Below, one piece after another: positions 29,937-41,444 of a stretch of DNA of 64,000 nt. How positions within the stretch are numbered: position 1 is the stretch's first letter; the number at the start of each line of letters is the position of its first letter. Under the pieces are notes generated by a model that was not told the DNA's origin, made no database searches, and worked only from the letters and a program-made list of their open reading frames with translations. Location of the stretch: NCBI GenBank assembly GCA_903813345.2, contig CAIIXF020000313.1:1-64000 (forward strand). Direction: 5' to 3'. The DNA is from Owenia fusiformis (taxonomy: Eukaryota > Annelida > Polychaeta > Sabellida > Oweniidae). The position numbers and the translations under genes are program-made.

Positions 29937-30058
29937 TTCAGATTTTTGGAAACACAATTTGGTAAGAAAAATGATTTTTTTGATTTTTTCAGAATTCATT
30001 CTATCTTATCTCACTTGTATAACATATAAGTTGTTTCTTGCTTGTAAAATAGGCCAAA

Positions 30059-30436
30059 ATGGATGCCTGGGGGGCAAAATATGCCCAGAGATTGGGCCGG
30101 GAGGCAACAGTCTACCCCAATAACTGCATTATTTGGACAGGCTATCGTAACAAGGCTACCGGGTATGGGCAGTTGTGCATACAGAAGCGCGGTAGTCTAA
30201 AATGGGTGACCGTGTCGGCTCACTGGCTGTCGTATGCCACACGGCATCCTAACGATACGCTTGATTTATCGACACTGGACTTATCTCACCTTTGTCATAA
30301 CAAGCTATGTATCAACATAAATCACCTTAGCCTAGAACCACATTCTGTAAATAATGTGCGAATGGGTTGTATCAATGCCGGAAAATGCCGTCAGCATGGG
30401 GCCTACCCTGATTGCCTCTTAAAATGGAAAATGTAA
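30059..30436 (+). CDS. His-Cys-box nuclease, unit 3
   Basis: Protein identical to unit 1. Short leader without the TATA-bearing segment; only the upstream donors and the 5' acceptor remain. Confidence 0.85.
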   Translation: MDAWGAKYAQRLGREATVYPNNCIIWTGYRNKATGYGQLCIQKRGSLKWVTVSAHWLSYATRHPNDTLDLSTLDLSHLCHNKLCININHLSLEPHSVNNVRMGCINAGKCRQHGAYPDCLLKWKM

Positions 30437-30459
30437 ATGGTATGATTAGATCACTTACC

Positions 30460-32535
30460 TCATATAATCTCTTGGGCATAATCGTGATCACCGAACCTTG
30501 GTGATCTCCTCAATTTCATTTTTAAAATGGGTTTTTTGTCTAGTTGCTCTTTCTTATAATCACTAGTTCGCTTTTCTAATCTTGTGTGTAAATACTGTCT
30601 AGTGTAGTATGCTCTATGAAAAGACTTGTTTTTTCTTGCATGTGGGGAATTTTTATATTTTCTCATGTATCTTTTCTTTTCACTCATGCTACGTAGATGC
30701 TTTGCAGCACTTGCTGATGATATTGGGGCCCCAATAAGTTCCAATTTGAGGTGAGTGGCATTTTCTCTTCCATGGTTTATATCTAATACTGCAGAATGTA
30801 ATCTGCCATTACATGTGGCTGAAAACACCTTGTTTTTAGGTAAATATTCTGCAATTACCTTATTTGATGCTTCATTTTTGTTTGTATGCGTGTAAAAGCG
30901 CCCGTCATTAACAGCTTCGGGGCCCAACTTCATTTCTAAAAGTACGCGTATGAATTTGCAATCTTCCTGAGATGGCATCAATTTGTCATTCTTTGTAATT
31001 CCACACACCTTGAGATTGTGGGATGTTTCTAGCCATGATTTCTTAGCCCCTTTGCAACTATTAAGGTGGGGTCTACATTGCTCATGATTCCCCGCGTAAC
31101 AGTTCACTGTACTTGTGATGACCCTATTCATGTATTGAACTGATACAACACCCAAATCATTGTATTTTTTGGCAAGCTGACCCATGATTTTGTCACACCT
31201 CTCTTTTATATCTAGGGAAAACATTTTCTGCTGGAGATCTTTGTTACCTGGGAACATATGTCTACTAAAGCTAGCTTTAAGACTGTGCTTAAATTGAAGT
31301 TGCCCTTTGTGCACTCTATCGCTAAGTTTTGTAACTTTGTGATTGCTCTGTTTTTCATCGTAAAATGACTGAGCACCAAGGGAGCCTTTAGCATCACCAT
31401 CTGTAGTCAGGTATTCTATTTGCAAATTGTCTGCATCCAAATCTTTTGCAAGTTTGTACCCCATGTTGAATTCTTGAAAAGCTTCAGATTTCTTTAGATT
31501 TGATGTACAACCATCATGGCCACCAGGACATTTAACATCAAACCCACGCGCCCTTAGGTAAGCCCCGCGCCAACATAGCTTATTATACAAGCATACAGAT
31601 ATTATCTGCATGGCATCGGTCATTGTTTCAACAGATACACCAACTGCTCTGGTAGCGCGCTGACCAAGCTTACCCCAAGATCCGAATGTGCTACTACTGT
31701 AACACCCATCAAATGCTACCTGGACTTTTTTTTCATCTTTTGAAGATACACCCCTCAGTTTATTCACCTCTATTAATTTGCTACGTCTCGTTTTTAAATC
31801 ATTTTCACCCATTTTCTCAATATCTCCACTGACCGCTTTAGAATTTTTTTGCATTCCTTGGGAAGAAGGGGCCCTTGCATTGCAAGTAGCTAAAATTTTT
31901 CGAAATGCCTCAACACCAATAGAGGAGGATTGTAGAGCTACGTGTATTGCTACATTGATCTTAGCTTTCCTCCTGCCACCTTTCTTTTTTCCCTTGACTT
32001 CTTCATATAATTTGCACATTTTGGAGAGAAACCCACATTTACTACATGAAAGCTGCATTTTGCAAACTAAACCAAATGGAATTTTTTTATGTACCTTCAA
32101 ATCACCTCTACATTTTTTGCTATGGGCCCTATGATCTTTTGCTACCAAGTTGAAACAATTAATCATAGAATTCTGACTAACTATTAGAGTTTCATCTCCA
32201 CCAACAGTGCCATCTAGGGGTTCATCAGTGATGTATTTATCTGAGATTTTTGGTTCAGAAAGTTTTGGCCTTAAAATCTTACCTCTACCAGGTTGCATGT
32301 GGACATCGGGTACTTCATAACTATTCCCACCTCTACTTTTCCTGACAACTAACGAATGAGTCTCCTGATCTAGCCTCCTAATTTTTGTAGGTGGGGACGA
32401 TTCCTCTTCGCGATTCGCTACCGTCCCATATGCCGGATGCTGCGTATGTCCTTCAGAAAATGTTTGCTGGTTACGAAACTTATTTTTGGAATAAAAATGA
32501 CCAAATCCTCTTGGTGGTTTTGACATAGTTGACAT
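30460..32535 (-). CDS. Mutator-like transposase, unit 3
   Basis: Protein identical to unit 1. Confidence 0.85.
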   Translation of the reverse strand: MSTMSKPPRGFGHFYSKNKFRNQQTFSEGHTQHPAYGTVANREEESSPPTKIRRLDQETHSLVVRKSRGGNSYEVPDVHMQPGRGKILRPKLSEPKISDKYITDEPLDGTVGGDETLIVSQNSMINCFNLVAKDHRAHSKKCRGDLKVHKKIPFGLVCKMQLSCSKCGFLSKMCKLYEEVKGKKKGGRRKAKINVAIHVALQSSSIGVEAFRKILATCNARAPSSQGMQKNSKAVSGDIEKMGENDLKTRRSKLIEVNKLRGVSSKDEKKVQVAFDGCYSSSTFGSWGKLGQRATRAVGVSVETMTDAMQIISVCLYNKLCWRGAYLRARGFDVKCPGGHDGCTSNLKKSEAFQEFNMGYKLAKDLDADNLQIEYLTTDGDAKGSLGAQSFYDEKQSNHKVTKLSDRVHKGQLQFKHSLKASFSRHMFPGNKDLQQKMFSLDIKERCDKIMGQLAKKYNDLGVVSVQYMNRVITSTVNCYAGNHEQCRPHLNSCKGAKKSWLETSHNLKVCGITKNDKLMPSQEDCKFIRVLLEMKLGPEAVNDGRFYTHTNKNEASNKVIAEYLPKNKVFSATCNGRLHSAVLDINHGRENATHLKLELIGAPISSASAAKHLRSMSEKKRYMRKYKNSPHARKNKSFHRAYYTRQYLHTRLEKRTSDYKKEQLDKKPILKMKLRRSPRFGDHDYAQEII

Positions 32536-33278
32536 TGCTTGATAACTTGGAACAATCCAAAGCAGAATGATGTTCTCCTCTCTAAGTCCAGTCTTTCAAG
32601 TGAAAGTAGTGGTTTGATAATACATGAGATGTGTTTCTGGGTGACTTGGGCAGCCATCTGACCAATTAATAATTCCAGATTATGTTTAAAAAAGTGTCTG
32701 AAGAATGATAAAGTCTTAACACAATAAATAGTTCACTGTTTGAGTTTGAGATAAATCACCCCTAGATCAAAAGATGGCATGTCAGTACATTGTCAGTATA
32801 TGTAAACAAACTGTATCTTGATTTATTTGCTAGATAAGGCATTGTTGTTCCATTTAAAGCAGACCTGGTCAAATTACCTGATTTATAGATCAGCTTTTTT
32901 ATGAATATATCACAATTTTAATGAAAAAACACAATACTCATTAATTATGCGCATATTAATTAGTTATTGCATAACTCATTTTTCGGTTCATGTTTTTCAG
33001 TAGCCGTGACTTGTTCCTACATCACATCATATAGACAACATCTCAACTGAGAGTACATACACCGATAGAGTCCATAGAAGTTGAGACAACAGCAGCACAA
33101 TCAGTGTTTAACCAGTCAGCACAACCAAATATTCCATGTGAGGGTAAGTCAGAATTCAATTTTTTTTACATAGATAAACATGGAGGAGGATTAAAAGCAT
33201 TATGGACTTTTATTAAGGTAAGACAGTAGATTCACCTCACACAGGACATTGGTGCCAGGGATCAACCAGGTGTGACTA

Positions 33279-33754
33279 TTAGGTACAATACAACTCACGT
33301 GGCCTTTTGTTTACTCATCGTATAGGAAAAGTAGTCCATTTTGAAAACTGTTTGGGTGTTGGATGGTGTATAAATGGGACATATTAGGATGCAATGTACC
33401 TCTTTGCTGGTTAATAAGTAAGTACAGACTCTTAGGCATTGGATGATAGCAGAAAACTTTCATGAAAAAAATTGGATTATTTTTTGGTAAATATTGATGA
33501 CGTAGGGGGTGTGTTGGCTGGGCCATGTTAATTTTCCATTGAAAAATCACTACGCGTGTGAACAATCCAGCGGTTCTTTTGATTTTCGTGGGATATTTTT
33601 TTCCAGACTTTTTCTGAGGTAAGTTTAAGGATATCTCTTTATTGTCTGTTAATATGAGTGAAATCGATGGGCTAGGATTTTTGTAATATTCTCTCAAACT
33701 TTGTCAATTCACCATGTTATCCTATGTCAGAAAAGTAAGTTGTTTTCTACCTAA
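33279..33754. mobile_element. 476-bp MITE-like segment, unit 4
   Basis: Same ends and flanking TA as the unit 2 copy. Confidence 0.75.
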
Positions 33755-33878
33755 TATTCAGATTTTTGGAAACACAATTTGGTAAGAAAAATGATTTTTT
33801 TGATTTTTTCAGAATTCATTCTATCTTATCTCACTTGTATAACATATAAGTTGTTTCTTGCTTGTAAAATAGGCCAAA

Positions 33879-34256
33879 ATGGATGCCTGGGGGGCAAAAT
33901 ATGCCCAGAGATTGGGCCGGGAGGCAACAGTCTACCCCAATAACTGCATTATTTGGACAGGCTATCGTAACAAGGCTACCGGGTATGGGCAGTTGTGCAT
34001 ACAGAAGCGCGGTAGTCTAAAATGGGTGACCGTGTCGGCTCACTGGCTGTCGTATGCCACACGGCATCCTAACGATACGCTTGATTTATCGACACTGGAC
34101 TTATCTCACCTTTGTCATAACAAGCTATGTATCAACATAAATCACCTTAGCCTAGAACCACATTCTGTAAATAATGTGCGAATGGGTTGTATCAATGCCG
34201 GAAAATGCCGTCAGCATGGGGCCTACCCTGATTGCCTCTTAAAATGGAAAATGTAA
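33879..34256 (+). CDS. His-Cys-box nuclease, unit 4
   Basis: Protein identical to unit 1; long leader. Confidence 0.85.
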   Translation: MDAWGAKYAQRLGREATVYPNNCIIWTGYRNKATGYGQLCIQKRGSLKWVTVSAHWLSYATRHPNDTLDLSTLDLSHLCHNKLCININHLSLEPHSVNNVRMGCINAGKCRQHGAYPDCLLKWKM

Positions 34257-34279
34257 ATGGTATGATTAGATCACTTACC

Positions 34280-36355
34280 TCATATAATCTCTTGGGCATA
34301 ATCGTGATCACCGAACCTTGGTGATCTCCTCAATTTCATTTTTAAAATGGGTTTTTTGTCTAGTTGCTCTTTCTTATAATCACTAGTTTGCTTTTCTAAT
34401 CTTGTGTGTAAATACTGTCTAGTGTAGTATGCTCTATGAAAAGACTTGTTTTTTCTTGCATGTGGGGAATTTTTATATTTTCTCATGTATCTTTTCTTTT
34501 CACTCATGCTACGTAGATGCTTTGCAGCACTTGCTGATGATATTGGGGCCCCAATAAGTTCCAATTTGAGGTGAGTGGCATTTTCTCTTCCATGGTTTAT
34601 ATCTAATACTGCAGAATGTAATCTGCCATTACATGTGGCTGAAAACACCTTGTTTTTAGGTAAATATTCTGCAATTACCTTATTTGATGCTTCATTTTTG
34701 TTTGTATGCGTGTAAAAGCGCCCGTCATTAACAGCTTCGGGGCCCAACTTCATTTCTAAAAGTACGCGTATGAATTTGCAATCTTCCTGAGATGGCATCA
34801 ATTTGTCATTCTTTGTAATTCCACACACCTTGAGATTGTGGGATGTTTCTAGCCATGATTTCTTAGCCCCTTTGCAACTATTAAGGTGGGGTCTACATTG
34901 CTCATGATTCCCCGCGTAACAGTTCACTGTACTTGTGATGACCCTATTCATGTATTGAACTGATACAACACCCAAATCATTGTATTTTTTGGCAAGCTGA
35001 CCCATGATTTTGTCACACCTCTCTTTTATATCTAGGGAAAACATTTTCTGCTGGAGATCTTTGTTACCTGGGAACATATGTCTACTAAAGCTAGCTTTAA
35101 GACTGTGCTTAAATTGAAGTTGCCCTTTGTGCACTCTATCGCTAAGTTTTGTAACTTTGTGATTGCTCTGTTTTTCATCGTAAAATGACTGAGCACCAAG
35201 GGAGCCTTTAGCATCACCATCTGTAGTCAGGTATTCTATTTGCAAATTGTCTGCATCCAAATCTTTTGCAAGTTTGTACCCCATGTTGAATTCTTGAAAA
35301 GCTTCAGATTTCTTTAGATTTGATGTACAACCATCATGGCCACCAGGACATTTAACATCAAACCCACGCGCCCTTAGGTAAGCCCCGCGCCAACATAGCT
35401 TATTATACAAGCATACAGATATTATCTGCATGGCATCGGTCATTGTTTCAACAGATACACCAACTGCTCTGGTAGCGCGCTGACCAAGCTTACCCCAAGA
35501 TCCGAATGTGCTACTACTGTAACACCCATCAAATGCTACCTGGACTTTTTTTTCATCTTTTGAAGATACACCCCTCAGTTTATTCACCTCTATTAATTTG
35601 CTACGTCTCGTTTTTAAATCATTTTCACCCATTTTCTCAATATCTCCACTGACCGCTTTAGAATTTTTTTGCATTCCTTGGGAAGAAGGGGCCCTTGCAT
35701 TGCAAGTAGCTAAAATTTTTCGAAATGCCTCAACACCAATAGAGGAGGATTGTAGAGCTACGTGTATTGCTACATTGATCTTAGCTTTCCTCCTGCCACC
35801 TTTCTTTTTTCCCTTGACTTCTTCATATAATTTGCACATTTTGGAGAGAAACCCACATTTACTACATGAAAGCTGCATTTTGCAAACTAAACCAAATGGA
35901 ATTTTTTTATGTACCTTCAAATCACCTCTACATTTTTTGCTATGGGCCCTATGATCTTTTGCTACCAAGTTGAAACAATTAATCATAGAATTCTGACTAA
36001 CTATTAGAGTTTCATCTCCACCAACAGTGCCATCTAGGGGTTCATCAGTGATGTATTTATCTGAGATTTTTGGTTCAGAAAGTTTTGGCCTTAAAATCTT
36101 ACCTCTACCAGGTTGCATGTGGACATCGGGTACTTCATAACTATTCCCACCTCTACTTTTCCTGACAACTAACGAATGAGTCTCCTGATCTAGCCTCCTA
36201 ATTTTTGTAGGTGGGGACGATTCCTCTTCGCGATTCGCTACCGTCCCATATGCCGGATGCTGCGTATGTCCTTCAGAAAATGTTTGCTGGTTACGAAACT
36301 TATTTTTGGAATAAAAATGACCAAATCCTCTTGGTGGTTTTGACATAGTTGACAT
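34280..36355 (-). CDS. Mutator-like transposase, unit 4 (R656Q)
   Basis: The only complete array copy with an amino-acid difference: Arg656 is Gln in the basic tail, from a C-to-T change at a CpG (34388). The catalytic core is unchanged. Confidence 0.85.
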   Translation of the reverse strand: MSTMSKPPRGFGHFYSKNKFRNQQTFSEGHTQHPAYGTVANREEESSPPTKIRRLDQETHSLVVRKSRGGNSYEVPDVHMQPGRGKILRPKLSEPKISDKYITDEPLDGTVGGDETLIVSQNSMINCFNLVAKDHRAHSKKCRGDLKVHKKIPFGLVCKMQLSCSKCGFLSKMCKLYEEVKGKKKGGRRKAKINVAIHVALQSSSIGVEAFRKILATCNARAPSSQGMQKNSKAVSGDIEKMGENDLKTRRSKLIEVNKLRGVSSKDEKKVQVAFDGCYSSSTFGSWGKLGQRATRAVGVSVETMTDAMQIISVCLYNKLCWRGAYLRARGFDVKCPGGHDGCTSNLKKSEAFQEFNMGYKLAKDLDADNLQIEYLTTDGDAKGSLGAQSFYDEKQSNHKVTKLSDRVHKGQLQFKHSLKASFSRHMFPGNKDLQQKMFSLDIKERCDKIMGQLAKKYNDLGVVSVQYMNRVITSTVNCYAGNHEQCRPHLNSCKGAKKSWLETSHNLKVCGITKNDKLMPSQEDCKFIRVLLEMKLGPEAVNDGRFYTHTNKNEASNKVIAEYLPKNKVFSATCNGRLHSAVLDINHGRENATHLKLELIGAPISSASAAKHLRSMSEKKRYMRKYKNSPHARKNKSFHRAYYTRQYLHTRLEKQTSDYKKEQLDKKPILKMKLRRSPRFGDHDYAQEII

Positions 36356-37098
36356 TGCTTGATAACTTGGAACAATCCAAAGCAGAATGATGTTCTCCTC
36401 TCTAAGTCCAGTCTTTCAAGTGAAAGTAGTGGTTTGATAATACATGAGATGTGTTTCTGGGTGACTTGGGCAGCCATCTGACCAATTAATAATTCCAGAT
36501 TATGTTTAAAAAAGTGTCTGAAGAATGATAAAGTCTTAACACAATAAATAGTTCACTGTTTGAGTTTGAGATAAATCACCCCTAGATCAAAAGATGGCAT
36601 GTCAGTACATTGTCAGTATATGTAAACAAACTGTATCTTGATTTATTTGCTAGATAAGGCATTGTTGTTCCATTTAAAGCAGACCTGGTCAAATTACCTG
36701 ATTTATAGATCAGCTTTTTTATGAATATATCACAATTTTAATGAAAAAACACAATACTCATTAATTATGCGCATATTAATTAGTTATTGCATAACTCATT
36801 TTTCGGTTCATGTTTTTCAGTAGCCGTGACTTGTTCCTACATCACATCATATAGACAACATCTCAACTGAGAGTACATACACCGATAGAGTCCATAGAAG
36901 TTGAGACAACAGCAGCACAATCAGTGTTTAACCAGTCAGCACAACCAAATATTCCATGTGAGGGTAAGTCAGAATTCAATTTTTTTTACATAGATAAACA
37001 TGGAGGAGGATTAAAAGCATTATGGACTTTTATTAAGGTAAGACAGTAGATTCACCTCACACAGGACATTGGTGCCAGGGATCAACCAGGTGTGACTA

Positions 37099-37574
37099 TT
37101 AGGTACAATACAACTCACGTGGCCTTTTGTTTACTCATCGTATAGGAAAAGTAGTCCATTTTGAAAACTGTTTGGGTGTTGGATGGTGTATAAATGGGAC
37201 ATATTAGGATGCAATGTACCTCTTTGCTGGTTAATAAGTAAGTACAGACTCTTAGGCATTGGATGATAGCAGAAAACTTTCATGAAAAAAATTGGATTAT
37301 TTTTTGGTAAATATTGATGACGTAGGGGGTGTGTTGGCTGGGCCATGTTAATTTTCCATTGAAAAATCACTACGCGTGTGAACAATCCAGCGGTTCTTTT
37401 GATTTTCGTGGGATATTTTTTTCCAGACTTTTTCTGAGGTAAGTTTAAGGATATCTCTTTATTGTCTGTTAATATGAGTGAAATCGATGGGCTAGGATTT
37501 TTGTAATATTCTCTCAAACTTTGTCAATTCACCATGTTATCCTATGTCAGAAAAGTAAGTTGTTTTCTACCTAA
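37099..37574. mobile_element. 476-bp MITE-like segment, unit 5
   Basis: Same ends as unit 2, and the same downstream GGTAAGAAGAATG variant, tying units 2 and 5 together. Confidence 0.75.
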
Positions 37575-37698
37575 TATTCAGATTTTTGGAAACACAATTT
37601 GGTAAGAAGAATGATTTTTTTGATTTTTTCAGAATTCATTCTATCTTATCTCACTTGTATAACATATAAGTTGTTTCTTGCTTGTAAAATAGGCCAAA

Positions 37699-38076
37699 AT
37701 GGATGCCTGGGGGGCAAAATATGCCCAGAGATTGGGCCGGGAGGCAACAGTCTACCCCAATAACTGCATTATTTGGACAGGCTATCGTAACAAGGCTACC
37801 GGGTATGGGCAGTTGTGCATACAGAAGCGCGGTAGTCTAAAATGGGTGACCGTGTCGGCTCACTGGCTGTCGTATGCCACACGGCATCCTAACGATACGC
37901 TTGATTTATCGACACTGGACTTATCTCACCTTTGTCATAACAAGCTATGTATCAACATAAATCACCTTAGCCTAGAACCACATTCTGTAAATAATGTGCG
38001 AATGGGTTGTATCAATGCCGGAAAATGCCGTCAGCATGGGGCCTACCCTGATTGCCTCTTAAAATGGAAAATGTAA
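37699..38076 (+). CDS. His-Cys-box nuclease, unit 5
   Basis: Protein identical to unit 1; lies exactly 10,985 bp after the unit 2 gene. Confidence 0.85.
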   Translation: MDAWGAKYAQRLGREATVYPNNCIIWTGYRNKATGYGQLCIQKRGSLKWVTVSAHWLSYATRHPNDTLDLSTLDLSHLCHNKLCININHLSLEPHSVNNVRMGCINAGKCRQHGAYPDCLLKWKM

Positions 38077-38099
38077 ATGGTATGATTAGATCACTTACC

Positions 38100-40175
38100 T
38101 CATATAATCTCTTGGGCATAATCGTGATCACCGAACCTTGGTGATCTCCTCAATTTCATTTTTAAAATGGGTTTTTTGTCTAGTTGCTCTTTCTTATAAT
38201 CACTAGTTCGCTTTTCTAATCTTGTGTGTAAATACTGTCTAGTGTAGTATGCTCTATGAAAAGACTTGTTTTTTCTTGCATGTGGGGAATTTTTATATTT
38301 TCTCATGTATCTTTTCTTTTCACTCATGCTACGTAGATGCTTTGCAGCACTTGCTGATGATATTGGGGCCCCAATAAGTTCCAATTTGAGGTGAGTGGCA
38401 TTTTCTCTTCCATGGTTTATATCTAATACTGCAGAATGTAATCTGCCATTACATGTGGCTGAAAACACCTTGTTTTTAGGTAAATATTCTGCAATTACCT
38501 TATTTGATGCTTCATTTTTGTTTGTATGCGTGTAAAAGCGCCCGTCATTAACAGCTTCGGGGCCCAACTTCATTTCTAAAAGTACGCGTATGAATTTGCA
38601 ATCTTCCTGAGATGGCATCAATTTGTCATTCTTTGTAATTCCACACACCTTGAGATTGTGGGATGTTTCTAGCCATGATTTCTTAGCCCCTTTGCAACTA
38701 TTAAGGTGGGGTCTACATTGCTCATGATTCCCCGCGTAACAGTTCACTGTACTTGTGATGACCCTATTCATGTATTGAACTGATACAACACCCAAATCAT
38801 TGTATTTTTTGGCAAGCTGACCCATGATTTTGTCACACCTCTCTTTTATATCTAGGGAAAACATTTTCTGCTGGAGATCTTTGTTACCTGGGAACATATG
38901 TCTACTAAAGCTAGCTTTAAGACTGTGCTTAAATTGAAGTTGCCCTTTGTGCACTCTATCGCTAAGTTTTGTAACTTTGTGATTGCTCTGTTTTTCATCG
39001 TAAAATGACTGAGCACCAAGGGAGCCTTTAGCATCACCATCTGTAGTCAGGTATTCTATTTGCAAATTGTCTGCATCCAAATCTTTTGCAAGTTTGTACC
39101 CCATGTTGAATTCTTGAAAAGCTTCAGATTTCTTTAGATTTGATGTACAACCATCATGGCCACCAGGACATTTAACATCAAACCCACGCGCCCTTAGGTA
39201 AGCCCCGCGCCAACATAGCTTATTATACAAGCATACAGATATTATCTGCATGGCATCGGTCATTGTTTCAACAGATACACCAACTGCTCTGGTAGCGCGC
39301 TGACCAAGCTTACCCCAAGATCCGAATGTGCTACTACTGTAACACCCATCAAATGCTACCTGGACTTTTTTTTCATCTTTTGAAGATACACCCCTCAGTT
39401 TATTCACCTCTATTAATTTGCTACGTCTCGTTTTTAAATCATTTTCACCCATTTTCTCAATATCTCCACTGACCGCTTTAGAATTTTTTTGCATTCCTTG
39501 GGAAGAAGGGGCCCTTGCATTGCAAGTAGCTAAAATTTTTCGAAATGCCTCAACACCAATAGAGGAGGATTGTAGAGCTACGTGTATTGCTACATTGATC
39601 TTAGCTTTCCTCCTGCCACCTTTCTTTTTTCCCTTGACTTCTTCATATAATTTGCACATTTTGGAGAGAAACCCACATTTACTACATGAAAGCTGCATTT
39701 TGCAAACTAAACCAAATGGAATTTTTTTATGTACCTTCAAATCACCTCTACATTTTTTGCTATGGGCCCTATGATCTTTTGCTACCAAGTTGAAACAATT
39801 AATCATAGAATTCTGACTAACTATTAGAGTTTCATCTCCACCAACAGTGCCATCTAGGGGTTCATCAGTGATGTATTTATCTGAGATTTTTGGTTCAGAA
39901 AGTTTTGGCCTTAAAATCTTACCTCTACCAGGTTGCATGTGGACATCGGGTACTTCATAACTATTCCCACCTCTACTTTTCCTGACAACTAACGAATGAG
40001 TCTCCTGATCTAGCCTCCTAATTTTTGTAGGTGGGGACGATTCCTCTTCGCGATTCGCTACCGTCCCATATGCCGGATGCTGCGTATGTCCTTCAGAAAA
40101 TGTTTGCTGGTTACGAAACTTATTTTTGGAATAAAAATGACCAAATCCTCTTGGTGGTTTTGACATAGTTGACAT
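38100..40175 (-). CDS. Mutator-like transposase, unit 5
   Basis: Protein identical to unit 1. Confidence 0.85.
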   Translation of the reverse strand: MSTMSKPPRGFGHFYSKNKFRNQQTFSEGHTQHPAYGTVANREEESSPPTKIRRLDQETHSLVVRKSRGGNSYEVPDVHMQPGRGKILRPKLSEPKISDKYITDEPLDGTVGGDETLIVSQNSMINCFNLVAKDHRAHSKKCRGDLKVHKKIPFGLVCKMQLSCSKCGFLSKMCKLYEEVKGKKKGGRRKAKINVAIHVALQSSSIGVEAFRKILATCNARAPSSQGMQKNSKAVSGDIEKMGENDLKTRRSKLIEVNKLRGVSSKDEKKVQVAFDGCYSSSTFGSWGKLGQRATRAVGVSVETMTDAMQIISVCLYNKLCWRGAYLRARGFDVKCPGGHDGCTSNLKKSEAFQEFNMGYKLAKDLDADNLQIEYLTTDGDAKGSLGAQSFYDEKQSNHKVTKLSDRVHKGQLQFKHSLKASFSRHMFPGNKDLQQKMFSLDIKERCDKIMGQLAKKYNDLGVVSVQYMNRVITSTVNCYAGNHEQCRPHLNSCKGAKKSWLETSHNLKVCGITKNDKLMPSQEDCKFIRVLLEMKLGPEAVNDGRFYTHTNKNEASNKVIAEYLPKNKVFSATCNGRLHSAVLDINHGRENATHLKLELIGAPISSASAAKHLRSMSEKKRYMRKYKNSPHARKNKSFHRAYYTRQYLHTRLEKRTSDYKKEQLDKKPILKMKLRRSPRFGDHDYAQEII

Positions 40176-40916
40176 TGCTTGATAACTTGGAACAATCCAA
40201 AGCAGAATGATGTTCTCCTCTCTAAGTCCAGTCTTTCAAGTGAAAGTAGTGGTTTGATAATACATGAGATGTGTTTCTGGGTGACTTGGGCAGCCATCTG
40301 ACCAATTAATAATTCCAGATTATGTTTAAAAAAGTGTCTGAAGAATGATAAAGTCTTAACACAATAAATAGTTCACTGTTTGAGTTTGAGATAAATCACC
40401 CCTAGATCAAAAGATGGCATGTCAGTACATTGTCAGTATATGTAAACAAACTGTATCTTGATTTATTTGCTAGATAAGGCATTGTTGTTCCATTTAAAGC
40501 AGACCTGGTCAAATTACCTGATTTATAGATCAGCTTTTTTATGAATATATCACAATTTTAATGAAAAAACACAATACTCATTAATTATGCGCATATTAAT
40601 TAGTTATTGCATAACTCATTTTTCGGTTCATGTTTTTCAGTAGCCGTGACTTGTTCCTACATCACATCATATAGACAACATCTCAACTGAGAGTACATAC
40701 ACCGATAGAGTCCATAGAAGTTGAGACAACAGCAGCACAATCAGTGTTTAACCAGTCAGCACAACCAAATATTCCATGTGAGGGTAAGTCAGAATTCAAT
40801 TTTTTTTACATAGATAAACATGGAGGAGGATTAAAAGCATTATGGACTTTTATTAAGGTAAGACAGTAGATTCACCTCACACAGGACATTGGTGCCAGGG
40901 ATCAACCAGGTGTGAC

Positions 40917-40921
40917 TAATA
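40917..40921. other. Excision footprint TA-A-TA, unit 6
   Basis: GTGAC-TA-A-TA-TTCAG; the retained base is A instead of T. Confidence 0.65.
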
Positions 40922-41043
40922 TTCAGATTTTTGGAAACACAATTTGGTAAGAAAAATGATTTTTTTGATTTTTTCAGAATTCATTCTATCTTATCTCACT
41001 TGTATAACATATAAGTTGTTTCTTGCTTGTAAAATAGGCCAAA

Positions 41044-41421
41044 ATGGATGCCTGGGGGGCAAAATATGCCCAGAGATTGGGCCGGGAGGCAACAGTCTAC
41101 CCCAATAACTGCATTATTTGGACAGGCTATCGTAACAAGGCTACCGGGTATGGGCAGTTGTGCATACAGAAGCGCGGTAGTCTAAAATGGGTGACCGTGT
41201 CGGCTCACTGGCTGTCGTATGCCACACGGCATCCTAACGATACGCTTGATTTATCGACACTGGACTTATCTCACCTTTGTCATAACAAGCTATGTATCAA
41301 CATAAATCACCTTAGCCTAGAACCACATTCTGTAAATAATGTGCGAATGGGTTGTATCAATGCCGGAAAATGCCGTCAGCATGGGGCCTACCCTGATTGC
41401 CTCTTAAAATGGAAAATGTAA
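41044..41421 (+). CDS. His-Cys-box nuclease, unit 6
   Basis: Protein identical to unit 1; short leader (A footprint). Confidence 0.85.
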   Translation: MDAWGAKYAQRLGREATVYPNNCIIWTGYRNKATGYGQLCIQKRGSLKWVTVSAHWLSYATRHPNDTLDLSTLDLSHLCHNKLCININHLSLEPHSVNNVRMGCINAGKCRQHGAYPDCLLKWKM

Positions 41422-41444
41422 ATGGTATGATTAGATCACTTACC